Below, piece by piece: positions 8,980 through 17,518 of a DNA stretch of 64,000 nucleotides. The translations under genes and the position numbers were made by a program. Below the pieces are notes generated by a model that saw only the letters and a program-made list of their open reading frames with translations, did no database searches and was not told the origin of the DNA. Source of the DNA: Ignavibacteriales bacterium (GTDB lineage Bacteria > Bacteroidota > Ignavibacteria > Ignavibacteriales > Ignavibacteriaceae); assembly GCA_016714125.1 (NCBI GenBank), contig JADJNX010000020.1, positions 124,001 through 188,000 of the forward strand, written 5' to 3'. How positions within the stretch are numbered: the first letter of the stretch is position 1; each line of letters starts with the position of its first letter.

Positions 8980-9474
8980 ATGGCAGTTAAGAAACGGATG
9001 AAAGATTTTACATTGATGGAGAAGATTTATCTTCCCTCAATAGTTGCAGGATTGAGCATAACTCTTCAAAATATGTTCAAACCAAAATATACAATGGAAT
9101 ACCCTGAAGTTAAGTTTATGCCTTCGGGCCATTACAGAGGAAGACCTGTTTTGGTTCAGGAAGAAGATGGTGGTGAAAGATGTGTAGCTTGTGGGCTTTG
9201 CTCAAGAGTTTGTCCCGCACTTGCCATCGACATTCAGGCAGCCGAGACTGAGAGAGAGAAGGAACGCTATCCTGAAAGATTTGAGATAAATATGCTTCGC
9301 TGCATCTTTTGTGGTCTCTGCGAAGAAGTTTGTCCCGAAGAAGCAATTGTAATGAGCAAAGAGTATGAGATTGCCTTTACCAACCGTCAGGATGCCATCT
9401 ACGGCAAAGACAAACTCTTAACCCCAATCGCCGACCTTCAGGAAAGAATTGAATTCCTGAGAAATAACAAATAG
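8980..9474 (+). CDS. nuoI: NADH-quinone oxidoreductase subunit I
   Basis: A 164-residue 8Fe ferredoxin-type subunit of complex I, carrying clusters N6a and N6b towards the quinone site. The two CxxCxxCxxxCP motifs sit at Cys68/71/74/78 and Cys108/111/114/118. It is last in the nuoGHI run: the stop codon is followed at once by a period-7 repeat array and then a strong terminator at 9542. No nuoJ-N follows, so the remaining complex I genes must be elsewhere in the genome. Confidence 0.95.
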   Translation: MAVKKRMKDFTLMEKIYLPSIVAGLSITLQNMFKPKYTMEYPEVKFMPSGHYRGRPVLVQEEDGGERCVACGLCSRVCPALAIDIQAAETEREKERYPERFEINMLRCIFCGLCEEVCPEEAIVMSKEYEIAFTNRQDAIYGKDKLLTPIADLQERIEFLRNNK

Positions 9475-9509
9475 TTATTAATTATTAATTATTAGGTATT
9501 AGGTATTAA
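9475..9509 (+). repeat. Period-7 array (TTATTAA to GTATTAG), forward arm
   Basis: Five 7-base units (TTATTAA, TTATTAA, TTATTAG, GTATTAG, GTATTAA) start on the base after the nuoI stop codon. A reverse-complement-type array lies at 9635-9662 beyond the terminator, so the pair could fold back on itself. Confidence 0.75.
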
Positions 9510-9541
9510 AACCTGGTAAAAGCTTACAGAATCATAAAATT

Positions 9542-9576
9542 AAAGCCCGTGAAGATTTTCCTCACGGGCTTTTTTG
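9542..9576 (+). terminator. Bidirectional hairpin terminator, nuoI / TonB receptor
   Basis: Arms AAAGCCCGTGA (9542-9552) and TCACGGGCTTT (9562-9572) are followed by a T tract on the + strand; the left arm has A residues that give a T tract on the other strand. It separates the convergent nuoI and TonB-receptor genes. The closest relative in the window is the hairpin at 53949. Confidence 0.85.
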
Positions 9577-9634
9577 TTTAATGGTTGTATGCATCAAATA
9601 ATAATGCGGCAGGCTGAAACCTAATCACGAAACA

Positions 9635-9662
9635 TAATAATTGATAATTAATAACTAATAAT
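9635..9662 (-). repeat. Period-7 array (TAATAAT unit), reverse arm
   Basis: Four 7-base units (TAATAAT, TGATAAT, TAATAAC, TAATAAT) end eight bases before the stop codon of the minus-strand TonB receptor. They are the mirror of the array at 9475-9509. Confidence 0.7.
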
Positions 9663-9670
9663 TTTTCTAA

Positions 9671-11974
9671 TTAGAAATTGTAATTAGCTCGAATAAAGAT
9701 GTTTCTTCCGGGTTCGGCTTTAACAAGACCTCTGTTTGTTGAGAGGTGGCTGAGATAAAGTCGGTTGAGAATATTATCAACACCGAAGGTAAACACTAAT
9801 TCGCCATAAGCGATTTTTACAGGTTTCAGGTTTACAGTCATATTAATAAGGCTGTAGCCTCCGGTTCTTTTTTCAGATGGAGCCACCTTGTTTTGGTCCA
9901 TCACTCCCTCAATTTCAATAGAGAAATCAACATAATCATGCGCTCTTGCTTTGAGCCCAAGTGTACCATTATCGCTCGGCATAAAGGGGAGGTCTTCAGT
10001 CTTTTTTGTATCCTCACCTCTTACAATAGAACCCCTGCCATAAAGAATCAAATCTTCTATGATATGAAATTCAAATGCGAAATCGAGACCAAATATCTTT
10101 GAAGAGCCAAAATTAACCATCTGAGTTGCAGGGCGGTTTTGGTATGTGAAGCCGGGGGTTTCAACCACCATATTGGTAAGAGTATTCAGGAAAAAGTTGA
10201 TTTTCCACATTGCGCTGTTGGAATAATATCTGTATCCAAAATCGTAGAACCAACCTTCTTCGGGTTCAAGGGCAGGATCACCAAGTTTCACGAGTCCACC
10301 AAGATCTAGGAACTGGAATCGTTCTTCCAGTGACGGGGCTCTGAATGATTTACCAAAATTGAAGGTGACATGGTGATCTTTTGTCAATTTATACAGAGAG
10401 GCTATGTTTAGACTCCAGGAGTAATTATTCTCATCGCGTGCTGACCAAAGAAGTTTCCTTCCCGGAGGGTTGTTATTCACTACACCTCTTACTTCAACAA
10501 AATCGGGATTGTAAGATTCCTGATTTGTAACATTGATATAGTCGAATCTTCCTCCAATTGCAACATTTAGATTTTTGGTGAGATTGTCTATTTCATTTTG
10601 GAAGAAGAAGCCCATGCTCCTGAATTTTGAAAGTGGAACGGGTCTTTCATGGATAATCGAATCTTTTTTTGCATTGAGGATTCGTTGCCTTTTGCTGTCC
10701 ATTTCCCGCTGCCAGGCATCAAGTCCAAAAACGAATCTGTAGTTTGGTGAAAAAACCCAGTTACTTGTCAACTGAATTCCGTCACTTGTGTGGTCGGCGG
10801 CAGGAAGAAGTCTTGCGGTTGGCAGCACCACTTCAGCATCACGAACAATCAACTGATGGAAATATTTTAAGCTGATGTTTGAGATCAAGGGAGAAATATC
10901 GTTGATTTTATACTCGGCTGAAATAAGTTCTCTCTTTTGAAGGGGATACCTTGCGATGGCAGCGGCAGCAAACGCCGACCCACCGGGTAAACCAATATCC
11001 ACACCTTCATATCTCTGGTAATTTAACTCCAGCTCTTGATTATCAAAAGGTTTATAGCCAAGTGCCCCGGTAAAACTGTTGTCGTGGTAGTGGCTGTTAG
11101 AAATTATACCATCAGGGGTTTCAGTGGCAGAAGCACCTCGAAATGAACCTCTGAGTTTAACATACCAGTTGGAAGAGCCTGTATTCAAGAACAAACTTGT
11201 GCCTGCCCCCTTATTTACACTGTTGTAGTAGTTCCCAAGTGAGCCGGTGTGGTAAAAGTTATTGCGAAATTTCCTGTTTTGAGTAATCACATTCACGATT
11301 CCACCCAACGCTCCTGTTCCATACATTGATGAAGCTGCACCTTTAATCATCTCAACCCGTTCGATATCAAACTGATCGATTAAAGATAACCTTGCGCTCA
11401 ATTCAGTGGCTGTTTCGACTCTTACGCCGTCAACCATCAATACAATTCCGGTTCCTCTGATACCACGAACGGAAATATCGGTTGCCCAGATTCCATCTCG
11501 CGACATTGAAACGCCGGGTTCTGTTGAAAGATATTCGGCTATGCTGAGTTTACTGTCGAGTTCAAAATCCTCTCTTTGGATTAATCCAAGTGGGTACGGT
11601 GACTCCTGAAGGGAAGATACATACCTCGGACTGGTAACTGTCACCTCTCCAAGATGGATTGATACCGGTGTAAGGGAGACATCAAATCCCATCATATTTG
11701 ATCCTGTTACCGTTATTTCAGCCGTCACGGGAGAATAACCTGTAAAAAGAAATTTTAAAGTATAGTTGGTTGCCGTAGGGAGAATTATTTCATAATTGCC
11801 ATCTTTATCTGAAAAGGTGGACTTTTGGAAATTGATCGAATAAACCATTACATTTTCGATCACTTTTCCTGTATTTTCTTCGTGTATTTTGCCTGAGATC
11901 TTAACATTCTGACCAAAAGTCATGAATGAAAGAAGTAGAAACACTACCAAATGCCTGATCATTGTATTTGCCAA
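9671..11974 (-). CDS. TonB-dependent receptor with regulatory-like N-domain
   Basis: A 767-residue outer-membrane receptor. A signal peptide ending near TFGQ is followed by a carboxypeptidase-regulatory-like beta-sandwich (residues ~22-105). Next comes the plug domain (LSIAEYLSTEPGVSMSRDG, ISVRGIRGTGIVLMVDGVRV, IKGAASSMYGTGALGGIVNVIT) and a 22-strand-type barrel ending in the aromatic residue expected for BamA recognition (ANYNF). Such receptors import siderophores, cobalamin, peptides or glycans using TonB-ExbBD energy; the plug and barrel resemble the BtuB/FepA-like group, but the ligand cannot be told. The gene converges on nuoI. A possible alternative start is the Met five codons downstream (MIRHL). 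Confidence 0.88.
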   Translation of the reverse strand: MANTMIRHLVVFLLLSFMTFGQNVKISGKIHEENTGKVIENVMVYSINFQKSTFSDKDGNYEIILPTATNYTLKFLFTGYSPVTAEITVTGSNMMGFDVSLTPVSIHLGEVTVTSPRYVSSLQESPYPLGLIQREDFELDSKLSIAEYLSTEPGVSMSRDGIWATDISVRGIRGTGIVLMVDGVRVETATELSARLSLIDQFDIERVEMIKGAASSMYGTGALGGIVNVITQNRKFRNNFYHTGSLGNYYNSVNKGAGTSLFLNTGSSNWYVKLRGSFRGASATETPDGIISNSHYHDNSFTGALGYKPFDNQELELNYQRYEGVDIGLPGGSAFAAAAIARYPLQKRELISAEYKINDISPLISNISLKYFHQLIVRDAEVVLPTARLLPAADHTSDGIQLTSNWVFSPNYRFVFGLDAWQREMDSKRQRILNAKKDSIIHERPVPLSKFRSMGFFFQNEIDNLTKNLNVAIGGRFDYINVTNQESYNPDFVEVRGVVNNNPPGRKLLWSARDENNYSWSLNIASLYKLTKDHHVTFNFGKSFRAPSLEERFQFLDLGGLVKLGDPALEPEEGWFYDFGYRYYSNSAMWKINFFLNTLTNMVVETPGFTYQNRPATQMVNFGSSKIFGLDFAFEFHIIEDLILYGRGSIVRGEDTKKTEDLPFMPSDNGTLGLKARAHDYVDFSIEIEGVMDQNKVAPSEKRTGGYSLINMTVNLKPVKIAYGELVFTFGVDNILNRLYLSHLSTNRGLVKAEPGRNIFIRANYNF

Positions 11975-12032
11975 TTTAATTTAAAGTAACTTCTATATAT
12001 AACTAAAGGTATAAATATAACCAAATGTTTGA

Positions 12033-12178
12033 GAGTACTTGAGTACCTGAGTACCAGAGTAATTGAGTAACTGAGCACCTGAGTACCAGAGAAACTTGAG
12101 AACATTAGAATTTTAGAACTTAGGTGAATTGAATACTCGATTCACTCAAGTACTCTAGTACTCGAGTCTCTTCGAAGA
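12033..12178 (+). repeat. Period-8 array with mirrored arm (GAGTACCT / GTACTCTA)
   Basis: Eleven consecutive 8-base units run from 12033 to 12120, beginning GAGTACTT, GAGTACCT, GAGTACCA and drifting to TTAGAACT. After ten bases a second run at 12131-12178 carries the reverse-complement word (CAAGTACT, CTAGTACT, CGAGTCTC). The whole could fold as a long imperfect hairpin. It fills the spacer 11975-12276 between the divergent TonB-receptor and LytTR genes; I see no clear promoter there. Confidence 0.8.
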
Positions 12179-12276
12179 AATTTACCTTCTATTTTTGTAA
12201 AATTGACTAAATTCGCTATCTTGGCTTTAAGATTTATTTGGATATCAATTCAATCCAAAAACTCCTATTTACGGAA

Positions 12277-12968
12277 ATGCGAATGAACTGTTTAATTGTT
12301 GATGACGAAGAGATTTCAAGAAAAATTCTTGAAAGGTTTGTAGCACAAACTGACACTTTAAAGCTTGCCGGATCGTGCGAAAACGCAATCGATGCTGTTA
12401 AAATATTAAAATCTCAGGATATTGATCTTATCTTTCTTGATATCGAAATGCCTGAAATGACCGGTATTGAATTGATAGAAACTCTGAAGGAAATTCCTCA
12501 GATTATTTTTGTTACAGCAAAAGAGGATTATGCAGTTGAGGCATTTGAACATGATGTTACTGACTATCTGTTAAAACCTTTAACTTATGCAAGATTTCTC
12601 AAATCGGTTGATAAGGCACAAGATAATATTAGACAACCGGCAACAACCTCTGCGCCCGGTTATATTTTTGTAAAAGTTGAATCACGACTTCTTCGTCTTA
12701 ATCTTGCTGATATCGATTATGTGGAAGCCCATGGCGACTATATTCAACTTCATACAAAAAGTGGTAAACATATGATTTATTCAACGATGAAACATATTGA
12801 AGCCAACCTCCCAAGAGAGAAGAGTTCGCGCGGGTACATCGGTCATTTATTGTCAGAATGGACCGCATTGCAGATATAACAGAACACAATTTAATGATCG
12901 ACAAACACATCATCCCAATCGGGGCGATGTATAAAAACGATCTGCTGAAAAAACTTAATATTTTATAA
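12277..12968 (+). CDS. LytTR-family response regulator, frameshifted
   Basis: A receiver domain is followed by a LytTR DNA-binding domain. The receiver shows the acidic pair VDDEE, the phospho-acceptor Asp in FLDIEMPEMTG, the VTAKED switch residue and the YLLKPL Lys. LytTR residues (VESRLLRLNLADIDYVEAHGDYIQLHTK) follow. Near base 12823 the frame changes; the other frame then gives FARVHRSFIVRMDRI and runs to a stop at 12966-12968, which is how this family normally ends. As written, the product would stop early at 12879. I chose the ATG at 12277 because the receiver core begins right after it. No histidine kinase is adjacent. Confidence 0.75.
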
Positions 12969-12982
12969 AAAAGGAAAATTAG

Positions 12983-13711
12983 ATGAAGAGAGAAATTCAC
13001 GGTTGGTGGAGCCCACGGCTGGAAAAAAATATGGAGATTGTTGTTTATGGTCATTGGGGAAAACCCCTTTTGATGTTTCCAACTGCAGGTGCCGACTTCC
13101 TTGAGTATGAGCGGTTCCAACTGATCGATGCAATTGCTCCCTATATTGAGGCGGGGAAAATTAAAGTTTTTTCGATTAACAGCATTAATAATGAGAGCTG
13201 GCTGAACAATTCGATGGCACCCCACCACAAAGCTCTAAGACACATGACCTACAACTATTATGTAACGGATGAGGTTGTACCTTTCATACACGCCAATTGT
13301 GGCGGACTTCAACCGATTATGTTAACCGGGGCTTCATTAGGAGCACTTCATGCGGCAAACATCTTTTTTAGAAGTCCAAATCTTTTTGCCGGAACCATTC
13401 CGATGAGTGGTTATTATGATCTGAAGTCATATACAAAAGGATATTACGACGAGAATGTCTATTTTAATTCACCTGTCGATTATCTCTCAAATCTTGGTGA
13501 TGAAAATCTCTTAAATCAGATGCGTCACGGGAAAAGAATAATTATCGCAACCGGACAGGGAGAATATGAGGCACCACAGGGATCGATTAATTTGTCGAAC
13601 ATCCTGAGGAGCAAAGGGATTCCACACGAACTTGAGGTTTGGGGTCACGACATGCCACATGACTGGCCAACATGGCGAAAGATGCTTCCATATTTTGTAA
13701 GTAAACTTTAA
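12983..13711 (+). CDS. Alpha/beta-hydrolase esterase (esterase D/PF00756 type)
   Basis: A 242-residue protein resembling the putative-esterase family. It has the nucleophile elbow LTGASLGALHAAN (Ser in GASLG), an acid candidate in the strand after IIIATGQGEYE, and the C-terminal His in WGHDMPHDW. The N-terminal segment EIVVYGHWGKPLLMFPTAGADFLEYERF is typical of cytosolic members annotated as esterases. No signal peptide is seen. Substrate unknown; family members hydrolyse short acyl esters. It follows the LytTR gene by 14 bases (from the repaired stop), with AAAAAGGAAAA as ribosome site. Confidence 0.8.
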   Translation: MKREIHGWWSPRLEKNMEIVVYGHWGKPLLMFPTAGADFLEYERFQLIDAIAPYIEAGKIKVFSINSINNESWLNNSMAPHHKALRHMTYNYYVTDEVVPFIHANCGGLQPIMLTGASLGALHAANIFFRSPNLFAGTIPMSGYYDLKSYTKGYYDENVYFNSPVDYLSNLGDENLLNQMRHGKRIIIATGQGEYEAPQGSINLSNILRSKGIPHELEVWGHDMPHDWPTWRKMLPYFVSKL

Positions 13712-13717
13712 TAAAAG

Positions 13718-14287
13718 TCAGATCTCAAGAAAACTGTTCAGGATCAAATTCCCGGCGTTTCCCGAATATTCAGGATTAAAGATTACTCCCATATTGTTAC
13801 CCTTTTTATAAGCAGCAGGAATCCCGTTAAAACCGGTGAGGACTGCTGCATTAAATTCGTCTGATGAAGGTTTAAACAGCTTCTCAAAATAGAGTCCTTC
13901 CAACTCATCAGCTTCTAAAAACATCATTGAATTGCATAGTCTTGCACCATATTTCCCCGGGAGTGGGGGTGATTCCAATGGCTGTGTAAGTGAGAGGGGG
14001 AAAAAGGCAAGTCCCGAAGTACCCGGTACATGCGGGTTTTCGCACATAAGTGAAAAACCATTGGCAATTCCAAGCACAGGTTTTTGAATCATTCTTAACA
14101 TTGAAAAGAGATTCAAAAGGTGGAGCCGTTTGAGTGCCTTTTTTATGTCAGAACAATCGGGCAGGATTATTCTGTCGGCAGCAAGAATTTCACTTTCAAC
14201 TGAGGTGAATTTTTGATTCACTCCAAGCTTTTCGAGTTGGTATAAAAGGTAAGCAGGGCGTTCGCCGTAGTCAACAATTGCTGTCAT
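13718..14287 (-). CDS. HisH-like class I glutaminase homologue lacking catalytic residues
   Basis: A 189-residue protein whose overall pattern follows HisH, the glutaminase half of imidazole glycerol phosphate synthase: an N-terminal IVDYG strand, an EILAADRIILP strand, KPVLGI before the nucleophile elbow, and a C-terminal NPEYSGNAGNLILNSFLE tail. The catalytic cysteine position holds Ala75 (GIANG instead of GICLG), and the catalytic His is Asn171 (FNPE instead of FHPE). The oxyanion-loop GVGAF is also gone (DCSDI). It therefore should not hydrolyse glutamine. The frame is intact over its full length, suggesting a retained non-enzymatic function. No his genes are nearby. Confidence 0.65.
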   Translation of the reverse strand: MTAIVDYGERPAYLLYQLEKLGVNQKFTSVESEILAADRIILPDCSDIKKALKRLHLLNLFSMLRMIQKPVLGIANGFSLMCENPHVPGTSGLAFFPLSLTQPLESPPLPGKYGARLCNSMMFLEADELEGLYFEKLFKPSSDEFNAAVLTGFNGIPAAYKKGNNMGVIFNPEYSGNAGNLILNSFLEI

Positions 14288-14312
14288 GTCACTTCATTTT
14301 TAGTTTAAAATT

Positions 14313-14366
14313 ACAAAGCACACAGAATCAAGAGAGACATTTCTCTAAAATTTCTGTGTGCTTTGT
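14313..14366. terminator. Long perfect inverted repeat, likely bidirectional terminator
   Basis: Fifteen-base perfect arms, 14313-14327 and 14352-14366, with T-rich flanks on both strands. It lies between the T9SS beta-helix gene (minus strand, stop at 14379) and the HisH-like gene. The arm contains the word CACACAGA, also found in the period-9 arrays. Confidence 0.75.
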
Positions 14367-14378
14367 TTTTAAATAAGA

Positions 14379-15898
14379 TTATTTCAAGAGTTGCATTTTT
14401 CTTGATTCTTTAAACATTTTACCATCAACGGATGTTGCGGTAATTGTATAAATATAACTTCCACTTGCGAGGTTGGCTGCGTTAAATTCAACCTGATGTG
14501 AACCGCTGGCAAAGTCTTTGGAGACAAGGTTAACCACTTCACTTCCCATCATATCAAAAACCGTAATATTAACTTTAGCGGGAGCCGGTAAAGCAAATTT
14601 TATGCTTGTAGAGGGGTTGAAAGGATTAGGATAATTTTGATGCAGTGTGAAATCAGTAACTGATGCAAAGTTCACTTCAATAGCACTTGTAAATACAAAC
14701 TCACCATTCAGATCTATCTGGCGGAGTCTGTAATAGTTTGTTCCGTTTAATGCTGAGTTGTCAGTGAATTTGTATGATTGTTTAGTAGTTGAAGTACCTG
14801 CGCCTTTAACAAATCCAATTTTGTTGAAAGTTAGACCATCAATTGATCTTTCAACTTCGAATCCCATGTTGTTGGTTTCGGTTGAGGTTGACCAATCGAG
14901 AATAACAGCTTCACCCGACTGCTGAGCAGTGAATGTGGTGAATTCAACAGGTAGTGCAATACTGCCTTCGTGTGCACCTTTGTAAGGGAAGATAAGACTT
15001 CTTGGTGAGCCGTCAATGTCAACAGGAACCCAGGCTAATGGAAGAGCTTTAAGAGTAAAGTCACCATTTGAGCTTCCTGTAGGTGAAGATCTGTAGCCGA
15101 AACAAAATTTACCAATTTATATGTAGAAGCAGCATCTTGTGAAGTGGCTGTTTTCCAGTCATTAAGTGTTGCAACATTTGCAGTATTGAAGAAACCAAAA
15201 TTGGAGCCAATACCTGCAAGGTAGTAGTTATTGTTATTGCTGGTAAGGATATTTGTTCCACTGGTTGCCATTGGATAATGGTAGATGTAAGATTTGTCAG
15301 TACCGTTACCCTGATGGAAGATGTTATTCTCAATATTCATCGTGGCGTCTGAATTCAACTCATATCCGATACAGGCATTAATAACTGTTGTATTTGGAGC
15401 ATCAATTCTAAAGGAATTGTTGGCGATATTTATAATACCATTCCATGTCGCTGAACCAAAAACAACACCGTTCGTTACCCCAGTAAGCAATACCTTCATA
15501 AAAAGTTTTAACTGCATCACCTACCTGGCAGTTATCGACCATAATGTCATTTGGCGCACTTCCTGTGACAAAAATAGAACCGTCAACTGCAATACCAACA
15601 GTTTGGGAAGCTGTTGAAGTATTAACGTTTTTTACAATGAGGTTTTTTATTGTCATAAAGTCAGCTTCATCCTGAACTTCGATGCACCATCTGCCGGTTG
15701 CATTGTCGAACGCAAATGTCATGTCACGGGTACCGTCAAGACTGTTCCCGTTTTGTCGCATGCAACTTTAAATGAAGCAAAACCTTTTGGGTTAGCTCCC
15801 TGAGGGATGTAATAATCTCCTGTTAATGCCTGAGCATTTGTAACACCAAGACTTAGAAGTAGTGTGAATAAAGAAATTTTGTAGAAAAGATTTTTCAT
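14379..15898 (-). pseudogene. T9SS-secreted beta-helix protein, several frameshifts
   Basis: The start at 15898 encodes a signal peptide (MKNLFYKISLFTLLLSLG, ending at NAQ) and then DYYIPQGANPKGFASF, a usual opening of FCB beta-helix cargo. Pieces in different frames follow: a right-handed beta-helix-like region (IKNLIVKNVN, IMVDNCQVG, IENNIFHQGNG), a fibronectin-like segment around TSTETNNMGFEVERS and a complete type A sorting domain (YPNPFNPSTSIKF to the C-terminal Lys). Frame changes fall near 15765, 15512 and 15080. The text also jumps abruptly from the N-terminal region to NSLDGTRDMTF, suggesting a missing segment. Either a decayed gene or a poorly assembled repetitive one. Confidence 0.7.
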
Positions 15899-16022
15899 TA
15901 GATTCTCCGTTTGTTTGTATCTATTGTTTAGATAATCGATCTCTAAAATTACACAATAAAGACGGAAAAGACAAACTTATTTTTTTAGGAGTTTACTAAA
16001 TGGGAGGATCACATAGAGAGGA

Positions 16023-16041
16023 CCGGGAAGTTGTTTCCCGG
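16023..16041. other. Inverted repeat downstream of doxX-like gene
   Basis: Arms CCGGGAA (16023-16029) and TTCCCGG (16035-16041) lie 30 bases past the minus-strand DoxX stop. No clear T tract follows on that strand, so the terminator role is uncertain. Confidence 0.4.
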
Positions 16042-16070
16042 ACTCTTTAAAAACTAATTTTAACTAATGA

Positions 16071-16490
16071 TTATTTAAGCAGGCAAGCCAGTTTTTCATT
16101 ATTGGGAGCAATTTTGTCTGCATACAGCGACGAGATTGAATATTTACCACCACCTGTAATAAATAAGGTTACGAAAATGCCGAGATAAAGGAGTGACATT
16201 TCTTGCTTCTGAAAAGGGTCACCCCCATGTGCAACAAATGCAGCGACTGCCATGGTGATAATCAAGGGAATTGATGACAACTTTGTCGAGAGTCCAAATA
16301 TGATGAATATTGCCATAAAAAACTCTGCTGACATAGCAAGAAATAAACTCGCAGACATCCCAATCCCAAGAAAATCAAGGAATTTTATTTCTTCTCCGGA
16401 GAAGAACTTTTGAAACTTACCCAATCCATGACCAAATGCCATAAATGACCCTGCCACAACCCTTAAAACCAGTATTCCAATATCGTTCAT
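16071..16490 (-). CDS. DoxX family membrane protein
   Basis: A 139-residue protein with four membrane helices and the DoxX signature: LVLRVVAGSFMAFGHGLGKFQKFF at the N-terminus, an AEFFMAIFIIFGLSTKLSSIPLIITMAVAAFVAHGGDPF core and an LYLGIFVTLFITGGGKYSI end. DoxX-like proteins were named from a thiosulfate:quinone oxidoreductase subunit, but most bacterial members have no proven reaction; some take part in redox or oxidative-stress complexes. It is a monocistronic minus-strand gene. Confidence 0.85.
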   Translation of the reverse strand: MNDIGILVLRVVAGSFMAFGHGLGKFQKFFSGEEIKFLDFLGIGMSASLFLAMSAEFFMAIFIIFGLSTKLSSIPLIITMAVAAFVAHGGDPFQKQEMSLLYLGIFVTLFITGGGKYSISSLYADKIAPNNEKLACLLK

Positions 16491-16795
16491 ATTTAATCCA
16501 TTTCTTTTATAGTCTTCAATAAATGTTATAACACATAATTAATTAAATAAGTTCCGCAATAAATAATGAAGGGAATTTGGTGTAAAATACCTAAAAATTT
16601 CAGTTTGTTTAATGGATATATGTTATATATTTAAGCTAATTGATAACAATCTCTTAATATAGCAGACAATTTGCGGCATTTGATTACAAAGTTTTACAAA
16701 GGTTTACTTGACGGTGGCACATGTTACAATTTTGAAAAGTAACTTGAACCCAGAGATTAAGAATAATTTCAATCAAATACAAACCGGAGACAACA
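16491..16795. other. Divergent spacer, nothing identified
   Basis: A 305-base AT-rich gap between the divergent doxX-like gene and the small secreted protein at 16796. It should hold promoters for both. I see no repeat array, structured RNA or open frame I would defend. Confidence 0.4.
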
Positions 16796-17197
16796 ATGAA
16801 AACTTTAAGTGTATTGTTAGTACTGTTGATGATCTTGGCATCGACAACCAACACAGAAGCCCAAAGAAAATATCAGTTTAACCAAAACTCGATCGAGTCG
16901 TTAAGAGATGGAATCACTTCCAAAAATAACGGACTCCGCAGAAGCGCGATTTATATGGCAGGATTTTACGAAATCAGTGAAGTTGCAAATACTTTGTGTG
17001 AGGAACTTAAAAACGAAATTAACCCGGCAATCAAAGTATTAATTGCATTGACACTTTACAAAATAGGTGACGAAAATTCGTTAAACACAATCGAAAATCT
17101 TTCGCGAACCGAGCAGGATGACGATACCAGAAGGATGATGTTCGCCATAACCGAACAAATTAAACTCGACAGAATCATCTCAAATCCGGCTCAATAA
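16796..17197 (+). CDS. Small exported helical-repeat (HEAT-like) protein
   Basis: A 133-residue protein with a signal peptide (first ~22 residues, ending TEAQ). The mature part is alpha-helical: two to three helix pairs of HEAT-like character (LRRSAIYMAGFYEISEVANTL, NPAIKVLIALTLYKIGDENSL, DTRRMMFAITEQIKL). A role in protein-protein contact in the periplasm is an inference; no catalytic motif is seen. The start is supported by CCGGAGACAAC just upstream, and a strong terminator follows at 17266, so it is transcribed alone. Confidence 0.7.
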   Translation: MKTLSVLLVLLMILASTTNTEAQRKYQFNQNSIESLRDGITSKNNGLRRSAIYMAGFYEISEVANTLCEELKNEINPAIKVLIALTLYKIGDENSLNTIENLSRTEQDDDTRRMMFAITEQIKLDRIISNPAQ

Positions 17198-17265
17198 TTG
17201 GGAGAAGATATTTCGCATAAATCATTACCTCTTCGCATTACCTCATTAGTGCAAAGCCGGTACTA

Positions 17266-17302
17266 AAAGGCTGCCTCAACAAAAGGGCAGCCTTTTTTTA
17301 TA
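17266..17302 (+). terminator. Rho-independent terminator (GGCTGCC stem)
   Basis: Arms AAAGGCTGCC (17266-17275) and GGGCAGCCTTT (17285-17295) run into a T7 tract. It ends the 16796 gene. Confidence 0.85.
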
Positions 17303-17453
17303 TCTATCCCATCATGACAAGATGAAGAGGAAGAGGAATTGCAAAATTTCTGAACATTTCTTCCGAATCGGACCAGTGTTTTGTTATTTCCGGTCCAAAG
17401 TCAGTGTTCTTATGTTTCTTCCCGATTAACTCCCTTTCAACAGACCGGTACGA

Positions 17454-17518
17454 ATTTCGTTCGCGACATGCGCATGTAATTCGCGATTTATTTCGTTCGC
17501 GAAAACATCCTGCGCGCA
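17454..17518. promoter_or_regulatory. Cluster of TCGCGA palindromes and 13-bp direct repeat
   Basis: A 13-base direct repeat (ATTTCGTTCGCGA) occurs at 17454-17466 and 17490-17502. TCGCGA occurs three times (17461, 17481, 17497), with perfect palindromes CATGCGCATG (17467-17476) and TGCGCGCA (17511-17518). The cluster is CG-rich against an AT-rich background and lies ~90 bases upstream of the secreted protein at 17605. A regulator-binding region is an inference. The rest of the 407-base gap holds only the terminator at 17266. Confidence 0.4.
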
